64,000 nt of DNA from Caulobacter soli (GTDB lineage: Bacteria; Pseudomonadota; Alphaproteobacteria; Caulobacterales; Caulobacteraceae), in NCBI RefSeq assembly GCF_011045195.1, contig NZ_CP049199.1, positions 806,001-870,000 on the forward strand, in the 5' to 3' direction. Within the stretch, counting starts at the first letter, position 1. Each line of letters opens with the position of its first letter. The notes beneath the pieces are model-generated. The model worked only from the letters and a program-made list of their open reading frames with translations. It was not told the DNA's origin and made no database searches. A program made the translations under genes and the position numbers. Shown here piece after piece: positions 1 to 10,505 of the stretch.

Positions 1-687
1 AAGCGCTTCGAGGTTGTCTTTCACCGCCTGGACGGCAAGGCCATGCCGGTCGCGGCCGGCCTGTCGCGACCGGGGCGCGACGCCAAGCGACTGGCGCGTC
101 TGCTGGCGCCCAAGCTGGGGGTGATCGATCCCGGTTTCGGGATCGAGGTGGTCACGGTGTTCGCCCTGGACGTCGAACCGCTCTCGACGGTCCAGACCCG
201 GATGGACGCCGAGGCGGGCGTCGGTGTCGACGAGAGCTTGGCGCCCCTGATCGATCGCCTGATGAACCGCCTGGGAAGCGCTCGCGTTTGGCGCGCCGAC
301 CTGCGCGAAAGTCATGTCCCGGAACGCTCGGTCATGCGGTCGGCGCCTTTGGCGGCGCCGGGCGAAAAGTCGTGGGATCCGGCTCGTCCCCGACCCTCGC
401 GTCTTCTCAAGCGACCCGAAGCCATCGAGGTGATGGCCAAGCTTCCCGATGATCCGCCCGTGCGCTTTCAATGGCGGAACAAGACCCACCGTGTGCGCCA
501 CGCCGAAGGCCCGGAACGCATCGGCCAGGAATGGTGGCGCACCGCTTTCGACGAGGTGGGACCCGCCAAGATCCGTGACTACTACCGCGTGGAGGACGAG
601 GCGGGCGGTCGGTACTGGATCTACCGCCAGGGCCTGTACGGCGTCGGCGATGAACCGAAATGGTGGCTGCATGGCCTGTTCGGATAA
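1..687 (+). CDS. imuB: ImuB-type Y-family DNA polymerase-like protein, C-terminal part
   Basis: The frame is open from the first base, so the start lies upstream and only about 228 C-terminal residues are visible. The end has the pattern typical of ImuB: an arginine/tryptophan-rich tail with WRTAFDE, DYYRVEDEAGGRYWIYRQG and a final WWLHGLFG. ImuB is a catalytically inactive Y-family relative that binds the beta clamp and recruits DnaE2 for damage-induced mutagenesis. The stop lies 27 bases before dnaE2 on the same strand, the usual imuA-imuB-dnaE2 operon order, normally LexA-controlled; the promoter is outside the window. Assignment rests on tail motifs plus the neighbour. Confidence 0.85.
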   Translation, partial: KRFEVVFHRLDGKAMPVAAGLSRPGRDAKRLARLLAPKLGVIDPGFGIEVVTVFALDVEPLSTVQTRMDAEAGVGVDESLAPLIDRLMNRLGSARVWRADLRESHVPERSVMRSAPLAAPGEKSWDPARPRPSRLLKRPEAIEVMAKLPDDPPVRFQWRNKTHRVRHAEGPERIGQEWWRTAFDEVGPAKIRDYYRVEDEAGGRYWIYRQGLYGVGDEPKWWLHGLFG

Positions 688-714
688 GGCCTGTCCTTGT
701 GAGGGGAAGGGGCG

Positions 715-3700
715 ATGACGGCCTATGCCGAGCTGCAGGCCACTACAAACTTCTCTTTCCTGCGCGGCGCCTCCCACGCCAAGGAGCTGATGTTCACCGC
801 CGAGGCCTATGGCTTGAAAGCCCTGGGTGTCACCGACCGCAACACCCTGGCCGGGGTGGTGCGACCATGGACGTTCGCCAAGGACGAAGGGCTGAAGGCG
901 CGCGCCTTGACCGGCTGTCGCCTGGATTTCGCCGACGAGACGCCGAGCCTGCTTTGCTACCCCTCGGATCGCGAGGCGTTCGGAAGGCTGACGCGCCTGC
1001 TAACCGTGGGCCAGCTACGCGGGGAGAAGGGGGAATGCCATCTCTTCTGGGAAGACTTCCTGCAATACGCCGAAGGACAGCTTGCCCTGATCGTACCGCC
1101 GGCTCGTCTCGACGAGACATTCGAGGCGCATCTCAACCAGATGGCCGGCGAGCTGCGCGGCCGGGTCTGGCTGACGGCCAATCGCGCCTATGCCGCCCAG
1201 GATCTCAAGCGCCTGGCGCGGCTGGCCGATCTGGCGCGGGATGCGCGCGCGCCGATGGTCGCTACAAACGACGTGCTCTACCACGCACCTGAGCGTCGGG
1301 TGCTGCAAGACGTCATGACCTGCATCCGTGAAGGCTGCACGATCCAGGAGGCCGGGTTTCGCCTGGAGGCCAATGCCGAGCGCCACCTCAAGCGCCCAAG
1401 CGAAATGGCCCGCCTCTTCGAGCGTTGGCCCCAGGCGGTGGAACGCACCCTGGAGATCGTCGAGCGCATCGATTTCGACCTGGGTCAGCTCAAGTACGAA
1501 TATCCCGACGAGCCCGTTCCGCCCGGCAGCACGGCGATCCGGCACCTGACCAAGCTGGCCTGGGACGGCGCCAAGACGCGCTATCCCGGCGGCGTGCCGG
1601 ACAAGGTCAGGACCTTGCTCAAGAGCGAGTTGAAGCTGATCAAGAAGCTCAAGGTCCCCGACTATTTCCTGACCGTCCACGACATCGTCAAATGGGCGCG
1701 CGACCAGAAGATCCTCTGCCAGGGACGCGGTTCGGCCGCCAATTCCTCGGTCTGTTTCTGCCTGGGCGTCACGGCGGTGGATCCAACCAAGCCTAATCAG
1801 GACCTGCTCTTCGCCCGGTTCCTCTCCGAGGAACGGGGCGAGCCGCCGGATATCGACGTCGACTTCGAGCATGATCGCCGCGAGGAGGTGATGCAGTACG
1901 TCTACCGGCGCTATGGCCGCCACCGGGCGGCGATCTGCGGCACGGTGATCCACTATCGGCCCCGCAGCGCCATTCGCGACGTCGGTAAGGCGCTGGGTCT
2001 GACGGAAGATATCACGGCTCAGCTGGCCAATACGGTCTGGGGCAGTTGGGGCGATGGTCTGCCGGAGGAGCATATCCGTCAGGTCGGACTCGATCCGGAA
2101 AACCCCGCGATCAAGCGGGCGGTGCTGCTGGCGACCGAACTGCTGCAGTTTCCACGTCATCTGTCACAGCATGTCGGCGGCTTCGTCCTGACCAAGCGTA
2201 GGCTGGACGAGACCGTGCCGATCGGCAACGCCGCCATGGCGGATCGCACCTTCATCGAATGGGACAAGGACGACATCGACAGCGTCGGCCTGATGAAGGT
2301 CGACGTTCTGGCCTTGGGCATGTTGAGCGCCGTCCGGCGCGCCTTCGACATGCTGCGCGCGGACCATGGCCTGCCTCTGTCGGATCTGGCGCACATTCCG
2401 CAGGAGCAGGACGAGGTCTACGCCATGTTGCAGAAGGCGGACTCCGTCGGCGTGTTCCAGGTCGAGAGCCGGGCCCAGATGTCGATGCTGCCGCGCCTGA
2501 AGCCGAAGACCTTCTACGACCTGGCCATCCAGGTGGCGATCGTGCGTCCCGGCCCGATCCAGGGGAACATGGTGCACCCCTACCTCAAGCGGCGCGGCCA
2601 GCCCGAACTCGTGACCTATCCGAAGCCGGCGCCGCCGCATCCGCAGGACGAACTGAAGGGGGTCCTGGAAAAGACCCTGGGCGTGCCGCTGTTCCAGGAA
2701 CAGGCCATGCGGATCGCCATCGAGGGGGCGAAGTTCAGCGACGCCGACGCCAATGGACTGCGGCGCTGCATGGCCACCTTCCGCAGCCAGGGCGACCTGG
2801 GCGTTTACCAGGAGAAGTTCGTCGGCGGCATGATCGCGCGTGGTTACGATCCCACCTTCGCCAAGGACTGCTTCGAGCAGATCAAGGGTTTCGGCTCGTA
2901 TGGCTTTCCGGAAAGCCATGCGGTGAGCTTCGCCCTGCTGGTCTACGCCTCCTCGTGGATCAAATGCTCATGGCCCGACGTGTTCTGCGCGGCGCTGATC
3001 AATTCCCAGCCGATGGGGTTCTACCAGCCGGCCCAACTGGTGCGCGACGCGCGCGAGCATGGGGTCGAGGTGCGGGCGCCGGACATTCTGATGAGTGACT
3101 GGGATTGCACGCTGGAGACGGCGTCGCCCCTGACGGGGCGGGAGCGGCGGATCGCCGACGACAAAATCTTCAATCCCGATACGCGCCCATTCTGGAAAGC
3201 CGTTCGCCTGGGGCTGCGCCAGATCAAGGGGCTGAAGGAGGACGACTCCAAGCAAATCATCACTGTCCGCGCCGCCGGCGCCCGCGCGCCCGCCGACTTC
3301 GCGCGGGCCGGGGTGTCGCAGCGCGCGCTGGAGCTGCTGGCCGAGGCCGACGCGTTCGCGTCCATCGGCCTCTCCCGGCGCGACGCGCTGTGGGCGGTCA
3401 AGGGGCTGAAGGGCGAGGTCAAGGTCGACAGCCAGGCGCCGCTGCTGGCCGGCCTGCCGTTGTTCGAGGACGCCGTCGCCCTGCCGACCATGGCCTTGCC
3501 CCAGCAGGTGGCCGAGGACTATCGCACCACCAGCCTGTCGCTGAAGTCCCACCCGCTGCGCTTCTTCCGGCCGGGGCTGGAGCGGCGCGGCGTGATCCCC
3601 GCCGAGGGGCTGAAGGGCCTGCCCAACGGTCGTCGGGTCAGCGTCGGCGGGCTGGTGCTGATCCGCCAGCGGCCGGGCACGGCCAAGGGCGTGGTGTTCC

Positions 3701-3966
3701 TGACCCTGGAGGACGAGACGGGCGTGGCCAACGCGGTGGTCTGGAAGGACTGCTTCGACGTGCACCGCCGCACGGTGATGAGCGCCTCGTTCCTGATCGT
3801 CCACGGCAAGGTGCAGTCCGCCGAGGGGGTGATCCACGTGGTGGCCGAGGACTTCACCGATCTGTCAGCTGAGCTGGCGCGGATGAAGGAAGACCCCGAA
3901 GCGCCCGCCCCGGCGGTGCGGATGCGGACGTCGGGGCGGCTTCAGCGGAGCCGGGATTTTCACTGA
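715..3966 (+). CDS. dnaE2: error-prone DNA polymerase III alpha subunit DnaE2 (ImuC)
   Basis: 1083 residues, the normal DnaE2 length. The N-terminus is a PHP domain opening with [17 protein letters not shown], a DnaE2 hallmark. The polymerase core carries the catalytic acidic motif [16 protein letters not shown] and the [15 protein letters not shown] loop. The last 250 residues hold the helix-hairpin-helix and OB-fold region ([21 protein letters not shown]). It performs translesion synthesis after DNA damage together with ImuA/ImuB. The ATG is preceded by a purine-rich GAGGGGAAGGGG ribosome site and follows imuB closely. No frameshift or missing motif was seen. Confidence 0.97.
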   Translation: MTAYAELQATTNFSFLRGASHAKELMFTAEAYGLKALGVTDRNTLAGVVRPWTFAKDEGLKARALTGCRLDFADETPSLLCYPSDREAFGRLTRLLTVGQLRGEKGECHLFWEDFLQYAEGQLALIVPPARLDETFEAHLNQMAGELRGRVWLTANRAYAAQDLKRLARLADLARDARAPMVATNDVLYHAPERRVLQDVMTCIREGCTIQEAGFRLEANAERHLKRPSEMARLFERWPQAVERTLEIVERIDFDLGQLKYEYPDEPVPPGSTAIRHLTKLAWDGAKTRYPGGVPDKVRTLLKSELKLIKKLKVPDYFLTVHDIVKWARDQKILCQGRGSAANSSVCFCLGVTAVDPTKPNQDLLFARFLSEERGEPPDIDVDFEHDRREEVMQYVYRRYGRHRAAICGTVIHYRPRSAIRDVGKALGLTEDITAQLANTVWGSWGDGLPEEHIRQVGLDPENPAIKRAVLLATELLQFPRHLSQHVGGFVLTKRRLDETVPIGNAAMADRTFIEWDKDDIDSVGLMKVDVLALGMLSAVRRAFDMLRADHGLPLSDLAHIPQEQDEVYAMLQKADSVGVFQVESRAQMSMLPRLKPKTFYDLAIQVAIVRPGPIQGNMVHPYLKRRGQPELVTYPKPAPPHPQDELKGVLEKTLGVPLFQEQAMRIAIEGAKFSDADANGLRRCMATFRSQGDLGVYQEKFVGGMIARGYDPTFAKDCFEQIKGFGSYGFPESHAVSFALLVYASSWIKCSWPDVFCAALINSQPMGFYQPAQLVRDAREHGVEVRAPDILMSDWDCTLETASPLTGRERRIADDKIFNPDTRPFWKAVRLGLRQIKGLKEDDSKQIITVRAAGARAPADFARAGVSQRALELLAEADAFASIGLSRRDALWAVKGLKGEVKVDSQAPLLAGLPLFEDAVALPTMALPQQVAEDYRTTSLSLKSHPLRFFRPGLERRGVIPAEGLKGLPNGRRVSVGGLVLIRQRPGTAKGVVFLTLEDETGVANAVVWKDCFDVHRRTVMSASFLIVHGKVQSAEGVIHVVAEDFTDLSAELARMKEDPEAPAPAVRMRTSGRLQRSRDFH

Positions 3967-3974
3967 GTTTCAGA

Positions 3975-4216
3975 ATCCCTCTCTCTGAGAGAGAGGGCGG
4001 GGCCCGCCGCGTAGCGGTGGAAGGGTGAGAGGTTACAATCTCTCAGAAGGAAACTCCGACGAGGACGCCGGAGTGTCGGCGGGCGCATCGGCAGTGTGAA
4101 ATCGCGCCCCCCCTTAAGTCGCTCAAGAGCCCTGGATTTGACTGCCAGCGGTGAAACCTCTCACCCTCCCACCGCCTTTGGCGGCGGGCCCCTCCCTCTC
4201 TCAAAGAGAGAGGGAT
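3975..4216. repeat. large imperfect inverted repeat (family D)
   Basis: Two arms of about 60 bases (3975-4034 and 4155-4216) are near-complete reverse complements, separated by about 120 bases. Each arm contains its own smaller hairpin (for example CCCTCTCTCTGAGAGAGAGGG) and a GGGCCCGCCGC-type core. The right arm runs into the 3' end of the minus-strand histidine kinase gene and supplies its stop codon. It resembles intergenic REP/BIME-like elements; it could also terminate the two converging transcripts. Confidence 0.75.
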
Positions 4217-6033
4217 TCGGAGGCGCGGCTCACCACCACCGTCTTCGCCTCAGCCACCTCGGCCAACAACGCGAACAGCGCCACGGTGTCGATCGGCTTG
4301 CGCAGCACGCCGTCGGCGCCGTCGGCCCGGTAGCGGGCGACGTCGTCGTCGAAGACGTTGGCGGTCAGCATCCAGACGGGGGTGCGGGGCTTGATCGAGG
4401 CGGCTTCCACGCGGCGGATCTCGGCCAGGGCCGCAACCCCGTCCAGCACCGGCATGTTGACGTCCATCAGCACCAGGTCGAAGGGCTCGGCCCGCCAGGC
4501 GTCCAGGGCCTTGGCCCCGTCCTCGGCGAACACCAGCTGGACCGGCGAGGCCGCCAGCAGGGCGGCCAGCACCCGGCGGTTGGCGGGATTGTCCTCGGCG
4601 GCCAGCACCCGGATCGGAGCGGCCACGTTCGCTTCCGCCGACGACCCCGGAGCCGGCGACCCCGCGACCGGCGGCGCCAGGATCGCGGCCTCGAAGGCGA
4701 ACCAGAAGACCGCGCCGCGCTTGCCGGCCTTGCCGGATCGGGCGTCGCCGCCGGGGACGTCGTCCACGCCGATCTCGCCGCCCATCAGGGCCAGGTTGGC
4801 CGCGCAGATCGACAGGCCCAGCCCACTGCCGCCCAGGCTGCGGCCCCGCTCGGTCTGGTCGAAGGCGTCGAACATCCGGGGGCGGTCCTCCGGCGGCACG
4901 GGCGCGCCGGTGTCGCGCACCTCGATCAGGGCGCTCAGCGTCTGGTCTCCAGTCGCGCCGGCCAGGCGGACCACGACGGCCCCGCCCGACGGCGAGGCCT
5001 TCAGGCCGTTGGAGACCAGATTGACCAGGGTCTGCTCCAGCTTGGCCTCGTCGGCCAGCACGCCGTAGGCCAGGTCCGGATCGGCGTCCTCGAAACTCAG
5101 CAGCACGCCGACGGCCTGGGCGTGGGCGCTCCACACCCGCACCACCGTGCGGACCAGGCGGCGCAGGTCGACCGGCGCCAGGGTCAGGGCGGCCTGGCCG
5201 GCCTCCAGCTTGGTCAGGTCCAGCACGGTGTCGAGCAGCCGGGTCAGCTGGGCGCCGCCCTCCAGCACGCCCTGGGCCAGGTCGGCCTGGGTGGAGGTCA
5301 GGAAGGTGTCGCGGCGCAGGGCGTGGGCGAAGCCCAGCACGGCGTTGAGCGGGGTGCGGATCTCGTGGCTGGCCACGGCCAGCAGGTCGGACTTGGCGCG
5401 GCTGGCGGCCTTGGCTTCGGCGATGGCCTCGGTCAGGTCGGCGTTCTTGCGCGCCAGGTCGCGCAGGGCCTGGGCCAGGGCGCGGTCGGTCATCTGCTGG
5501 CGCCAGGTGGCGGAGAGGACGGCGGCGACGAACAGCAGCATGGCCGCGCCGTAGTGGTTGGCGGCCAGCGGGGTGTGGCGGTCGAAGGCGATCCACAGCA
5601 GCGTCGCCACGGGCGGCCCGACGGCGGTGATGTAGCTGACCTTGCCGGTGTGCACGCGCAGGGCCGCGAACAGCAGAACGCAGGTGGCCACCAGGGCGGC
5701 CTCGACGCGCATGATCGGCTCGCCGAACAGCCGGATCTTGACGGCCAGGGCGCAGGCGTTGAGCGACAGCAGGAAGACTAGGCCGATCGACCACCAGCGC
5801 AGCCGTCGGAAGGCCACCAGGGGTTCGGGGTGCCGCAGCGCCACCTCGGTGGCCAGGTACAGCGCGGCGTAGATGACCAGCTCGGCCAGGCCGAACAGGG
5901 TCATGGGCAGCGGCGTGTAGATCGCCAGCAGGCCCACGAAGACGACGACCAGAACCAGACGGGCGCGCACGATGCCGCGGGTATATCGAACGAACCCGTC
6001 CAGGCGGGTGACATCCACCGTCTGTTCGATCAT
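4201..6033 (-). CDS. membrane-bound hybrid sensor histidine kinase with receiver domain
   Basis: 610 residues. Roughly residues 20-190 are hydrophobic with several membrane segments and no obvious periplasmic sensor domain. A coiled linker leads to the HisKA box VASHEIRTPLN (phosphoacceptor His223). The ATPase domain shows NLVSNGLKAS, DTGAPVPPEDRPRMFDAF and GSGLGLSICAANLALMGG. A C-terminal receiver follows, with phosphoacceptor Asp524 in LVLMDVNMPVLDG and the conserved K in LRKPID. Such hybrids usually pass phosphate to a separate phosphotransferase protein; none is adjacent. It converges on dnaE2. The last residues (ESLSL) and stop are encoded by the family D repeat. Confidence 0.93.
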   Translation of the reverse strand: MIEQTVDVTRLDGFVRYTRGIVRARLVLVVVFVGLLAIYTPLPMTLFGLAELVIYAALYLATEVALRHPEPLVAFRRLRWWSIGLVFLLSLNACALAVKIRLFGEPIMRVEAALVATCVLLFAALRVHTGKVSYITAVGPPVATLLWIAFDRHTPLAANHYGAAMLLFVAAVLSATWRQQMTDRALAQALRDLARKNADLTEAIAEAKAASRAKSDLLAVASHEIRTPLNAVLGFAHALRRDTFLTSTQADLAQGVLEGGAQLTRLLDTVLDLTKLEAGQAALTLAPVDLRRLVRTVVRVWSAHAQAVGVLLSFEDADPDLAYGVLADEAKLEQTLVNLVSNGLKASPSGGAVVVRLAGATGDQTLSALIEVRDTGAPVPPEDRPRMFDAFDQTERGRSLGGSGLGLSICAANLALMGGEIGVDDVPGGDARSGKAGKRGAVFWFAFEAAILAPPVAGSPAPGSSAEANVAAPIRVLAAEDNPANRRVLAALLAASPVQLVFAEDGAKALDAWRAEPFDLVLMDVNMPVLDGVAALAEIRRVEAASIKPRTPVWMLTANVFDDDVARYRADGADGVLRKPIDTVALFALLAEVAEAKTVVVSRASESLSL

Positions 6034-6168
6034 CCAGGCTCCCGCCGACGCTTACTGTTGTCCCAGGGATGAGACGGCCCGCCCTTGGAAGCGTGGCTAG
6101 GCAAAGCATGGGAAGGTGATTCTGGCTTTTCCGCTCGCCTTATGGGCGATGGATGCGGCGGGTTTGAA

Positions 6169-8109
6169 TCAGACCTGGGTCCTGGCGGTCGCGGCCTTGG
6201 TCTTGCTGGGGGCCGCCAGGGCGGGCGACACGGTGCGCAGGGCCTCGACCAGGGCGAACAGCTGGGTGCGCACGCTGAACTCGTCGCCGGCCAGGGCGGC
6301 GGCTTCCAGGGCGGCCAGGGCCTCGATCGAGATCGGGGGCAACGGCGTCTGGGGCGCGGCCTCGGTGACGCCCGGAGCCTTGGGCCGGGCGATCTCGTTG
6401 ATGTCGACCAGGGCCTCGGTCAGCTTTTCGCCGGGACGCAGGCCGGTGATCTTGATCTCGATGTCGCGGTCGGGAACCAGGCCCTGCAGCTCGATCATCC
6501 GCCGAGCCAGATCGATGATCTTGACCGGCTCGCCCATTTCAAGCGTCAGGACGCCGGTCGGCGGCTCGGCGTCGACCGCCGACAGCGCCACGGCCCGCAG
6601 CACCAGCTGCACGGCCTCGGGGATGGTCATGAAATAGCGCTCGACCTGGGCGTCGGTCAGGGTGACCGGTCCGCCGCGAGCGATCTGATGCTGGAAGATC
6701 GGCACCACCGAGCCGGCCGAGCCCAGCACGTTGCCGAACCGCACGACGCTGACGCGGGTGGCGCCGCCGCAACCGAACTGGCGGACCACGGCCTCGGCCA
6801 CGCGCTTGGTCGCGCCCATCACGCTGGCCGGAGCCACGGCCTTGTCGGTGGAGATCAGGGCCAGGTGGGCCGCGCCGCAGGCCTTGGCGGCGGCGGCGAC
6901 GTTGCGGGTGCCCATCACGTTGGTGCGCACGCCTTCGCAGGGGTGGTTCTCGACCAGGGTGACGTGCTTGAGGGCGGCGGCGTGGAACACCAGCTCGGGC
7001 CTTTCGGCGGCGAACACCAGGTCCAGGCGGGCGGCGTCGCGCACGTCGCACAGCACGTCGCGGCGCGGCAGCTGCGGCCAGGCCTCGCCCAGCTCGCGGT
7101 CGATATGGAAGAGGTTGGCCTCGGCGGAATCCAGCAAGGTCAGCTGGGCGGGGCCGCTGGCGGCGATCTGGCGGGCCAGTTCCGAACCGATGCTGCCGCC
7201 GGCCCCGGTGACCAGCACCCGCTTGCCGGCCACCAGGGCGCGGACGGGGTGGGGATCCAGGCGCACCGGCGCGCGGCTGAGCAGTTCCTCGAGGCTGATC
7301 TCGCGCAGGCTGGCGCCCCCGACCGACATGCTGGGCGCGCCCATGTCCACCAGGCCCTGGCGGCGCAGCAGGCGCACGCCCTCGGTCTTCAATCGGCCCA
7401 GGCGCTCGGCCCCGAAGGCGCTGAGCGGACCGTCGGTCAGGAACAGCAGGGCCGCCGGCTGCAGGCCGCCGTCGCGCAGCTGGGACATGACGCCGTCGAA
7501 ATCGTCGATGGCGCCCAGGATGCAGACCCCGCCCAGCTCGTCGCCGGTTTCGCTGGCCTTGGGGGTCAGCACGCCCACGGGGGCGTAGCGTTCGCCCAGG
7601 GCGGCGGGGGCGCGAAGGAAGGCCTCGGCCTCGCTGGCCGTGCCGATGATCAGCAGGCGGGGCAGGGCCGGCGAGGCGGGCGCCGGGCGCAGGCGGATGA
7701 GCGAATCGACCAGCACGCGATCATAGATCGTCCGGCGGATGATACGCAGCCAGGCCAGCAGGCTGACCTGCACCAGGAAGACGACGAACAGGGCGCGCAC
7801 GCCGCCCGAACGGTGGACGCCGATGGCTTGGCCCAGCACGGCGAAGGTCAGGGTGGTGAGAAAGGCCGAACGGGCCAGGCGCAGGGCGTCGCCGGCCCCG
7901 AAGAAGCGCCAGGGCGAGCGCTCGAGCCGGAACACCAGCTCGATCATCAGGGCCGAGACGGCGAACAAGGCGGCCTGGAACAGGGTGGTCTGCAGCAGAG
8001 GGGGCGGTTCGAACGCGGCGGCGCCGGCCGTCACCAGGCGCGCCAGGATCAGGGCCACGAAGGCCAGCACCATGTGCGCCGCGATCTTACCCATACGACC
8101 CATGAACAC
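6169..8109 (-). CDS. nucleoside-diphosphate sugar 4,6-dehydratase/epimerase, CapD/FlaA1/WbpM family
   Basis: 646 residues, the length of the long membrane-anchored subfamily. Residues 1-150 contain about four membrane helices, followed by a first Rossmann-like region (LPRLLIIGTASEAE). The catalytic domain begins with the NAD-binding motif VLVTGAGGSIGSELARQI and contains ISTDKAV and the active-site segment MGATKR, where Met replaces Tyr, as in FlaA1/WbpM-type dehydratases. It probably makes a UDP-linked 4-keto-6-deoxy sugar for O-antigen, capsule or holdfast-type polysaccharide at the inner membrane. The start is uncertain: ATG at 8109 or 8103. It is followed by the kinase gene with a 135-base gap. 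Confidence 0.88.
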   Translation of the reverse strand: MFMGRMGKIAAHMVLAFVALILARLVTAGAAAFEPPPLLQTTLFQAALFAVSALMIELVFRLERSPWRFFGAGDALRLARSAFLTTLTFAVLGQAIGVHRSGGVRALFVVFLVQVSLLAWLRIIRRTIYDRVLVDSLIRLRPAPASPALPRLLIIGTASEAEAFLRAPAALGERYAPVGVLTPKASETGDELGGVCILGAIDDFDGVMSQLRDGGLQPAALLFLTDGPLSAFGAERLGRLKTEGVRLLRRQGLVDMGAPSMSVGGASLREISLEELLSRAPVRLDPHPVRALVAGKRVLVTGAGGSIGSELARQIAASGPAQLTLLDSAEANLFHIDRELGEAWPQLPRRDVLCDVRDAARLDLVFAAERPELVFHAAALKHVTLVENHPCEGVRTNVMGTRNVAAAAKACGAAHLALISTDKAVAPASVMGATKRVAEAVVRQFGCGGATRVSVVRFGNVLGSAGSVVPIFQHQIARGGPVTLTDAQVERYFMTIPEAVQLVLRAVALSAVDAEPPTGVLTLEMGEPVKIIDLARRMIELQGLVPDRDIEIKITGLRPGEKLTEALVDINEIARPKAPGVTEAAPQTPLPPISIEALAALEAAALAGDEFSVRTQLFALVEALRTVSPALAAPSKTKAATARTQV

Positions 8110-8214
8110 TAACTCCCGCCACGGTCGCCCGAAAAACCGCTTCGCCGGGGGGACTTAGCACGCTCCGCGTGCGTCGTCGCCCCGTCGAGGTCGATGGTTA
8201 GCGGGTGTTGCGGA

Positions 8215-9474
8215 TCAGCCTCGCGCCAGGGGCAGAAGCTCGACCACGTCGCCGGTCGCGGCCGGCGGGGCGCCGACGGGGCGCTTCACCAGGCAGTCGG
8301 CGCGGGAGAAGACGCCGATCAGCGAGGAGTCCTGGTCGGGGAACGGGGTGACCCGCACCCGGCCTTCGGCGTCGATGGCGCGGGCCGCGCGCATCCAGTG
8401 CTCGCGGGGGCCGGTGGCGGGCAGGGGGGCGGTCAGGAGGCCGGCGCTGATCGCCAGCGTCGGGTCCGCGCCGGTCAGGGCGGCCAGCAGGGGACGCAGG
8501 AACAGCTCGGCGCAGACCAGGGCCGAGGCCGGGTTGCCGGGCAGGCCCAGCACGCGGCGGCCATCCCCCAGAAGGCCGAACCAGGTCGGCTTGCCCGGCC
8601 GCACGGCGATGGTCTCGACCCGTAGTTGCAGGCCCAGGGCGGCCAGCGCCGGCTTGACCAGGTCGTGGTCGCCGACCGAGGCGCCGCCGACGGTGACGAT
8701 CAGGTCGGCCTCGGCCGCCTTTACCGCCTGGGCGATGGCGTCGAGGTCGTCGGCCTGGGCGCGCAGCCTGACGGCCTCGCCGCCCCAGGCCTGGACAAGG
8801 GCCGCCAGGCTGAACGAGCCGGACTCGAAGATCTGGTCGGGCGCGGGCGTCGCGCCGGGCGGGACCAGTTCGTCGCCGGTGGCCAGGATGGCGACACGGG
8901 GACGGCGCGCGACGTCCAGCTTGGCCCGGCCGGCGCTGGCGGCCAGCGACAGGCGCCAGGCGTCGATTCGCGCGCCTTGCGCCAGCAGGGCGTCTCCGGA
9001 TCGGAAATCGCCGCCGGCCGGCCGGATGTTGTGAGGCGGCGGGTCGCGGTCGATCGTGAAGGTCACGGTCTCGCCGTCGCGCGTGGCGTTTTCCTGGATC
9101 ACCACCAGATCGGCGCCGGACGGCACGGGCGCGCCGGTGAAGATCCGCACCGCCTGGCCGGGTCCGACCGGCTGGCCATAGGCCCGGCCCGCGGCGCTTT
9201 CGCCGATGATCTGGAAGCGGGTGTCGGGCGAGAGGTCGGCGCGTCGGATGGCCCAGCCGTCCATGGCCGAGGCGGCGAACGGCGGCTGGTCACGATCGGC
9301 GACGATCGGGGCGGCCAGCACCCGGCCGAGGGCGTCGGGCAGGGCGACCTGTTCGACGCCCAGCCGCTCGGCGTCGGCCAGCATGCGGCCGCGCGCCGCC
9401 TCGACCGTCAGGTTCTTCAGTTGAAGCTTGTCGCCGCTCACGCCCCGCACACTCCCAAGACCCGCCCCAACCAT
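8215..9474 (-). CDS. moeA: molybdopterin molybdenumtransferase MoeA
   Basis: Up to 419 residues. Family motifs are visible: PFAASAMDGWAI near the N-terminus, RIFTGAPVPSGADLVV, IRPAGGDFRSGD, the MPT-binding segment VTVGGASVGDHDLVKPAL and VLGLPGNPASALV. MoeA inserts molybdate into adenylated molybdopterin in the last step of Moco synthesis. The N-terminal ATG gives a loose 11-residue leader (MVGAGLGSVRG), and a GTG at 9441 is an equally plausible start. It is divergent from lepB. No other moa/moe genes are in the window. Confidence 0.94.
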   Translation of the reverse strand: MVGAGLGSVRGVSGDKLQLKNLTVEAARGRMLADAERLGVEQVALPDALGRVLAAPIVADRDQPPFAASAMDGWAIRRADLSPDTRFQIIGESAAGRAYGQPVGPGQAVRIFTGAPVPSGADLVVIQENATRDGETVTFTIDRDPPPHNIRPAGGDFRSGDALLAQGARIDAWRLSLAASAGRAKLDVARRPRVAILATGDELVPPGATPAPDQIFESGSFSLAALVQAWGGEAVRLRAQADDLDAIAQAVKAAEADLIVTVGGASVGDHDLVKPALAALGLQLRVETIAVRPGKPTWFGLLGDGRRVLGLPGNPASALVCAELFLRPLLAALTGADPTLAISAGLLTAPLPATGPREHWMRAARAIDAEGRVRVTPFPDQDSSLIGVFSRADCLVKRPVGAPPAATGDVVELLPLARG

Positions 9475-9558
9475 GAGCCATTTGTAACGCGCGTCGCCGG
9501 GCGGCGCTGTTATGGTTTTCCGATAGCCGCCCTAGAATTGATCGGGGAGATTTTCGTG

Positions 9559-10386
9559 ATGACCAAGCGCGACGCCGACAACGACGGGGGGCTGGCCGGC
9601 TGGCTGCGGACCCTGGCCCTGACCCTGGCCATCGTGCTGGTTCCCCGCGTGGTGCTGTGCCAGCCCTTCACCATCCCGTCGGGGTCGATGGAGCCCACCC
9701 TGCAGGTTGGCGACTACATTCTGGTCAGCAAGTATGCCTACGGCTGGAGCCGCCATTCGATCCCGCTCAGCCCGCCGCTGCCGCAGGGCCGGCTGCTGGG
9801 CCAGGCGCCGGCGCGGGGCGACATCGTGGTGTTCAAGAAGCCCAATGACGGCCGCACCGACATCATCAAGCGGCTGATCGGCCTGCCGGGCGACAAGGTC
9901 CAGGTGGTCGAGGGCGTGCTGCGGATCAACGACCGGCCCGTGCGCCGCGAATGGCTGGGGACCACGGTCGAGGCGCCGTTCGGCGAGATGATCCCGGTCG
10001 GCCAGTTCAAGGAGACCCTGCCCGGCGGCAAAGCCTATGTCACCAACAGCTGGGGCTCGGGCACGCCGGGGGCCAACACCGGGGTCTATACGGTGCCCCA
10101 GGGCTGCTTCTTCATGATGGGCGACAATCGCGACAACAGCCTGGACAGTCGCTTCGACGCCGGGGCGATCCCCAAGGGCGAGGCCGCCTGCAAGTGGGAC
10201 GCCGCGCTGGACGCCTATCTGCCGCCGGAGCTGGGCATGGGCTATGTGCCGGCCGACGACCTGGTGGGCCGGGCCGAGATGGTGGTGGGGTCGATGCGGC
10301 CCGGCGCCAGCGTGCTCAAGCCCTGGACCCTGGTCAGCCACATGCGCTGGGAACGGACGTTCCACCGGCTGGGCGGGAGCGTTTAG
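9559..10386 (+). CDS. lepB: signal peptidase I
   Basis: 275 residues. One N-terminal membrane helix (TLALTLAIVLVPRVVLC) is followed by the catalytic serine in PSGSMEPTL (Ser43) and the general-base lysine in IIKRLIGLPGD (Lys104), then the box E motif GDNRDNSLDSRF. It removes signal peptides from exported proteins at the periplasmic face of the inner membrane. The frame stays open far upstream, antisense to moeA, but the ATG at 9559 is chosen because the protein then begins 14 residues before the membrane helix and has a GGGGAG ribosome site at 9544. The preceding codon is GTG, which could also serve. Confidence 0.94.
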   Translation: MTKRDADNDGGLAGWLRTLALTLAIVLVPRVVLCQPFTIPSGSMEPTLQVGDYILVSKYAYGWSRHSIPLSPPLPQGRLLGQAPARGDIVVFKKPNDGRTDIIKRLIGLPGDKVQVVEGVLRINDRPVRREWLGTTVEAPFGEMIPVGQFKETLPGGKAYVTNSWGSGTPGANTGVYTVPQGCFFMMGDNRDNSLDSRFDAGAIPKGEAACKWDAALDAYLPPELGMGYVPADDLVGRAEMVVGSMRPGASVLKPWTLVSHMRWERTFHRLGGSV

Positions 10387-10411
10387 GTCGATCGACCTTT
10401 CAGCACCGTGC

Positions 10412-10505
10412 GTGGTCCTCGTCCTTCGACAAGCTCAGGATGAGGACCACTTTCATGCGTCGGCTGTCGAGAACCTCATCCTGAGCTTGTCGAAGGACGA
10501 GGTTC
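10412..10505. repeat. intergenic palindromic repeat, family A copy 1
   Basis: Two arms (about 10412-10451 and 10471-10505) carry a 26-base perfect inverted repeat, from CGTCCTTCGACAAG through CTCAGGATGAGG and its complement. The first arm is itself bounded by GGTCCTC and GAGGACC. Further copies lie at 18796-18889 and 50115-50209. It occupies most of the gap between lepB and the DUF4242 gene. Confidence 0.9.

Noticed and set aside
8626..9558. In-frame upstream extension of lepB giving a 586-residue protein
   Set aside because: The extra part is antisense to moeA and Gly/Gln/Asp-rich; signal peptidase homology and the membrane helix begin just after 9559.
10412..10505. CRISPR or attachment-site interpretation of the repeated palindromes
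   Set aside because: The copies are dispersed singly between genes, with no regular spacers, no cas genes and no integrase.
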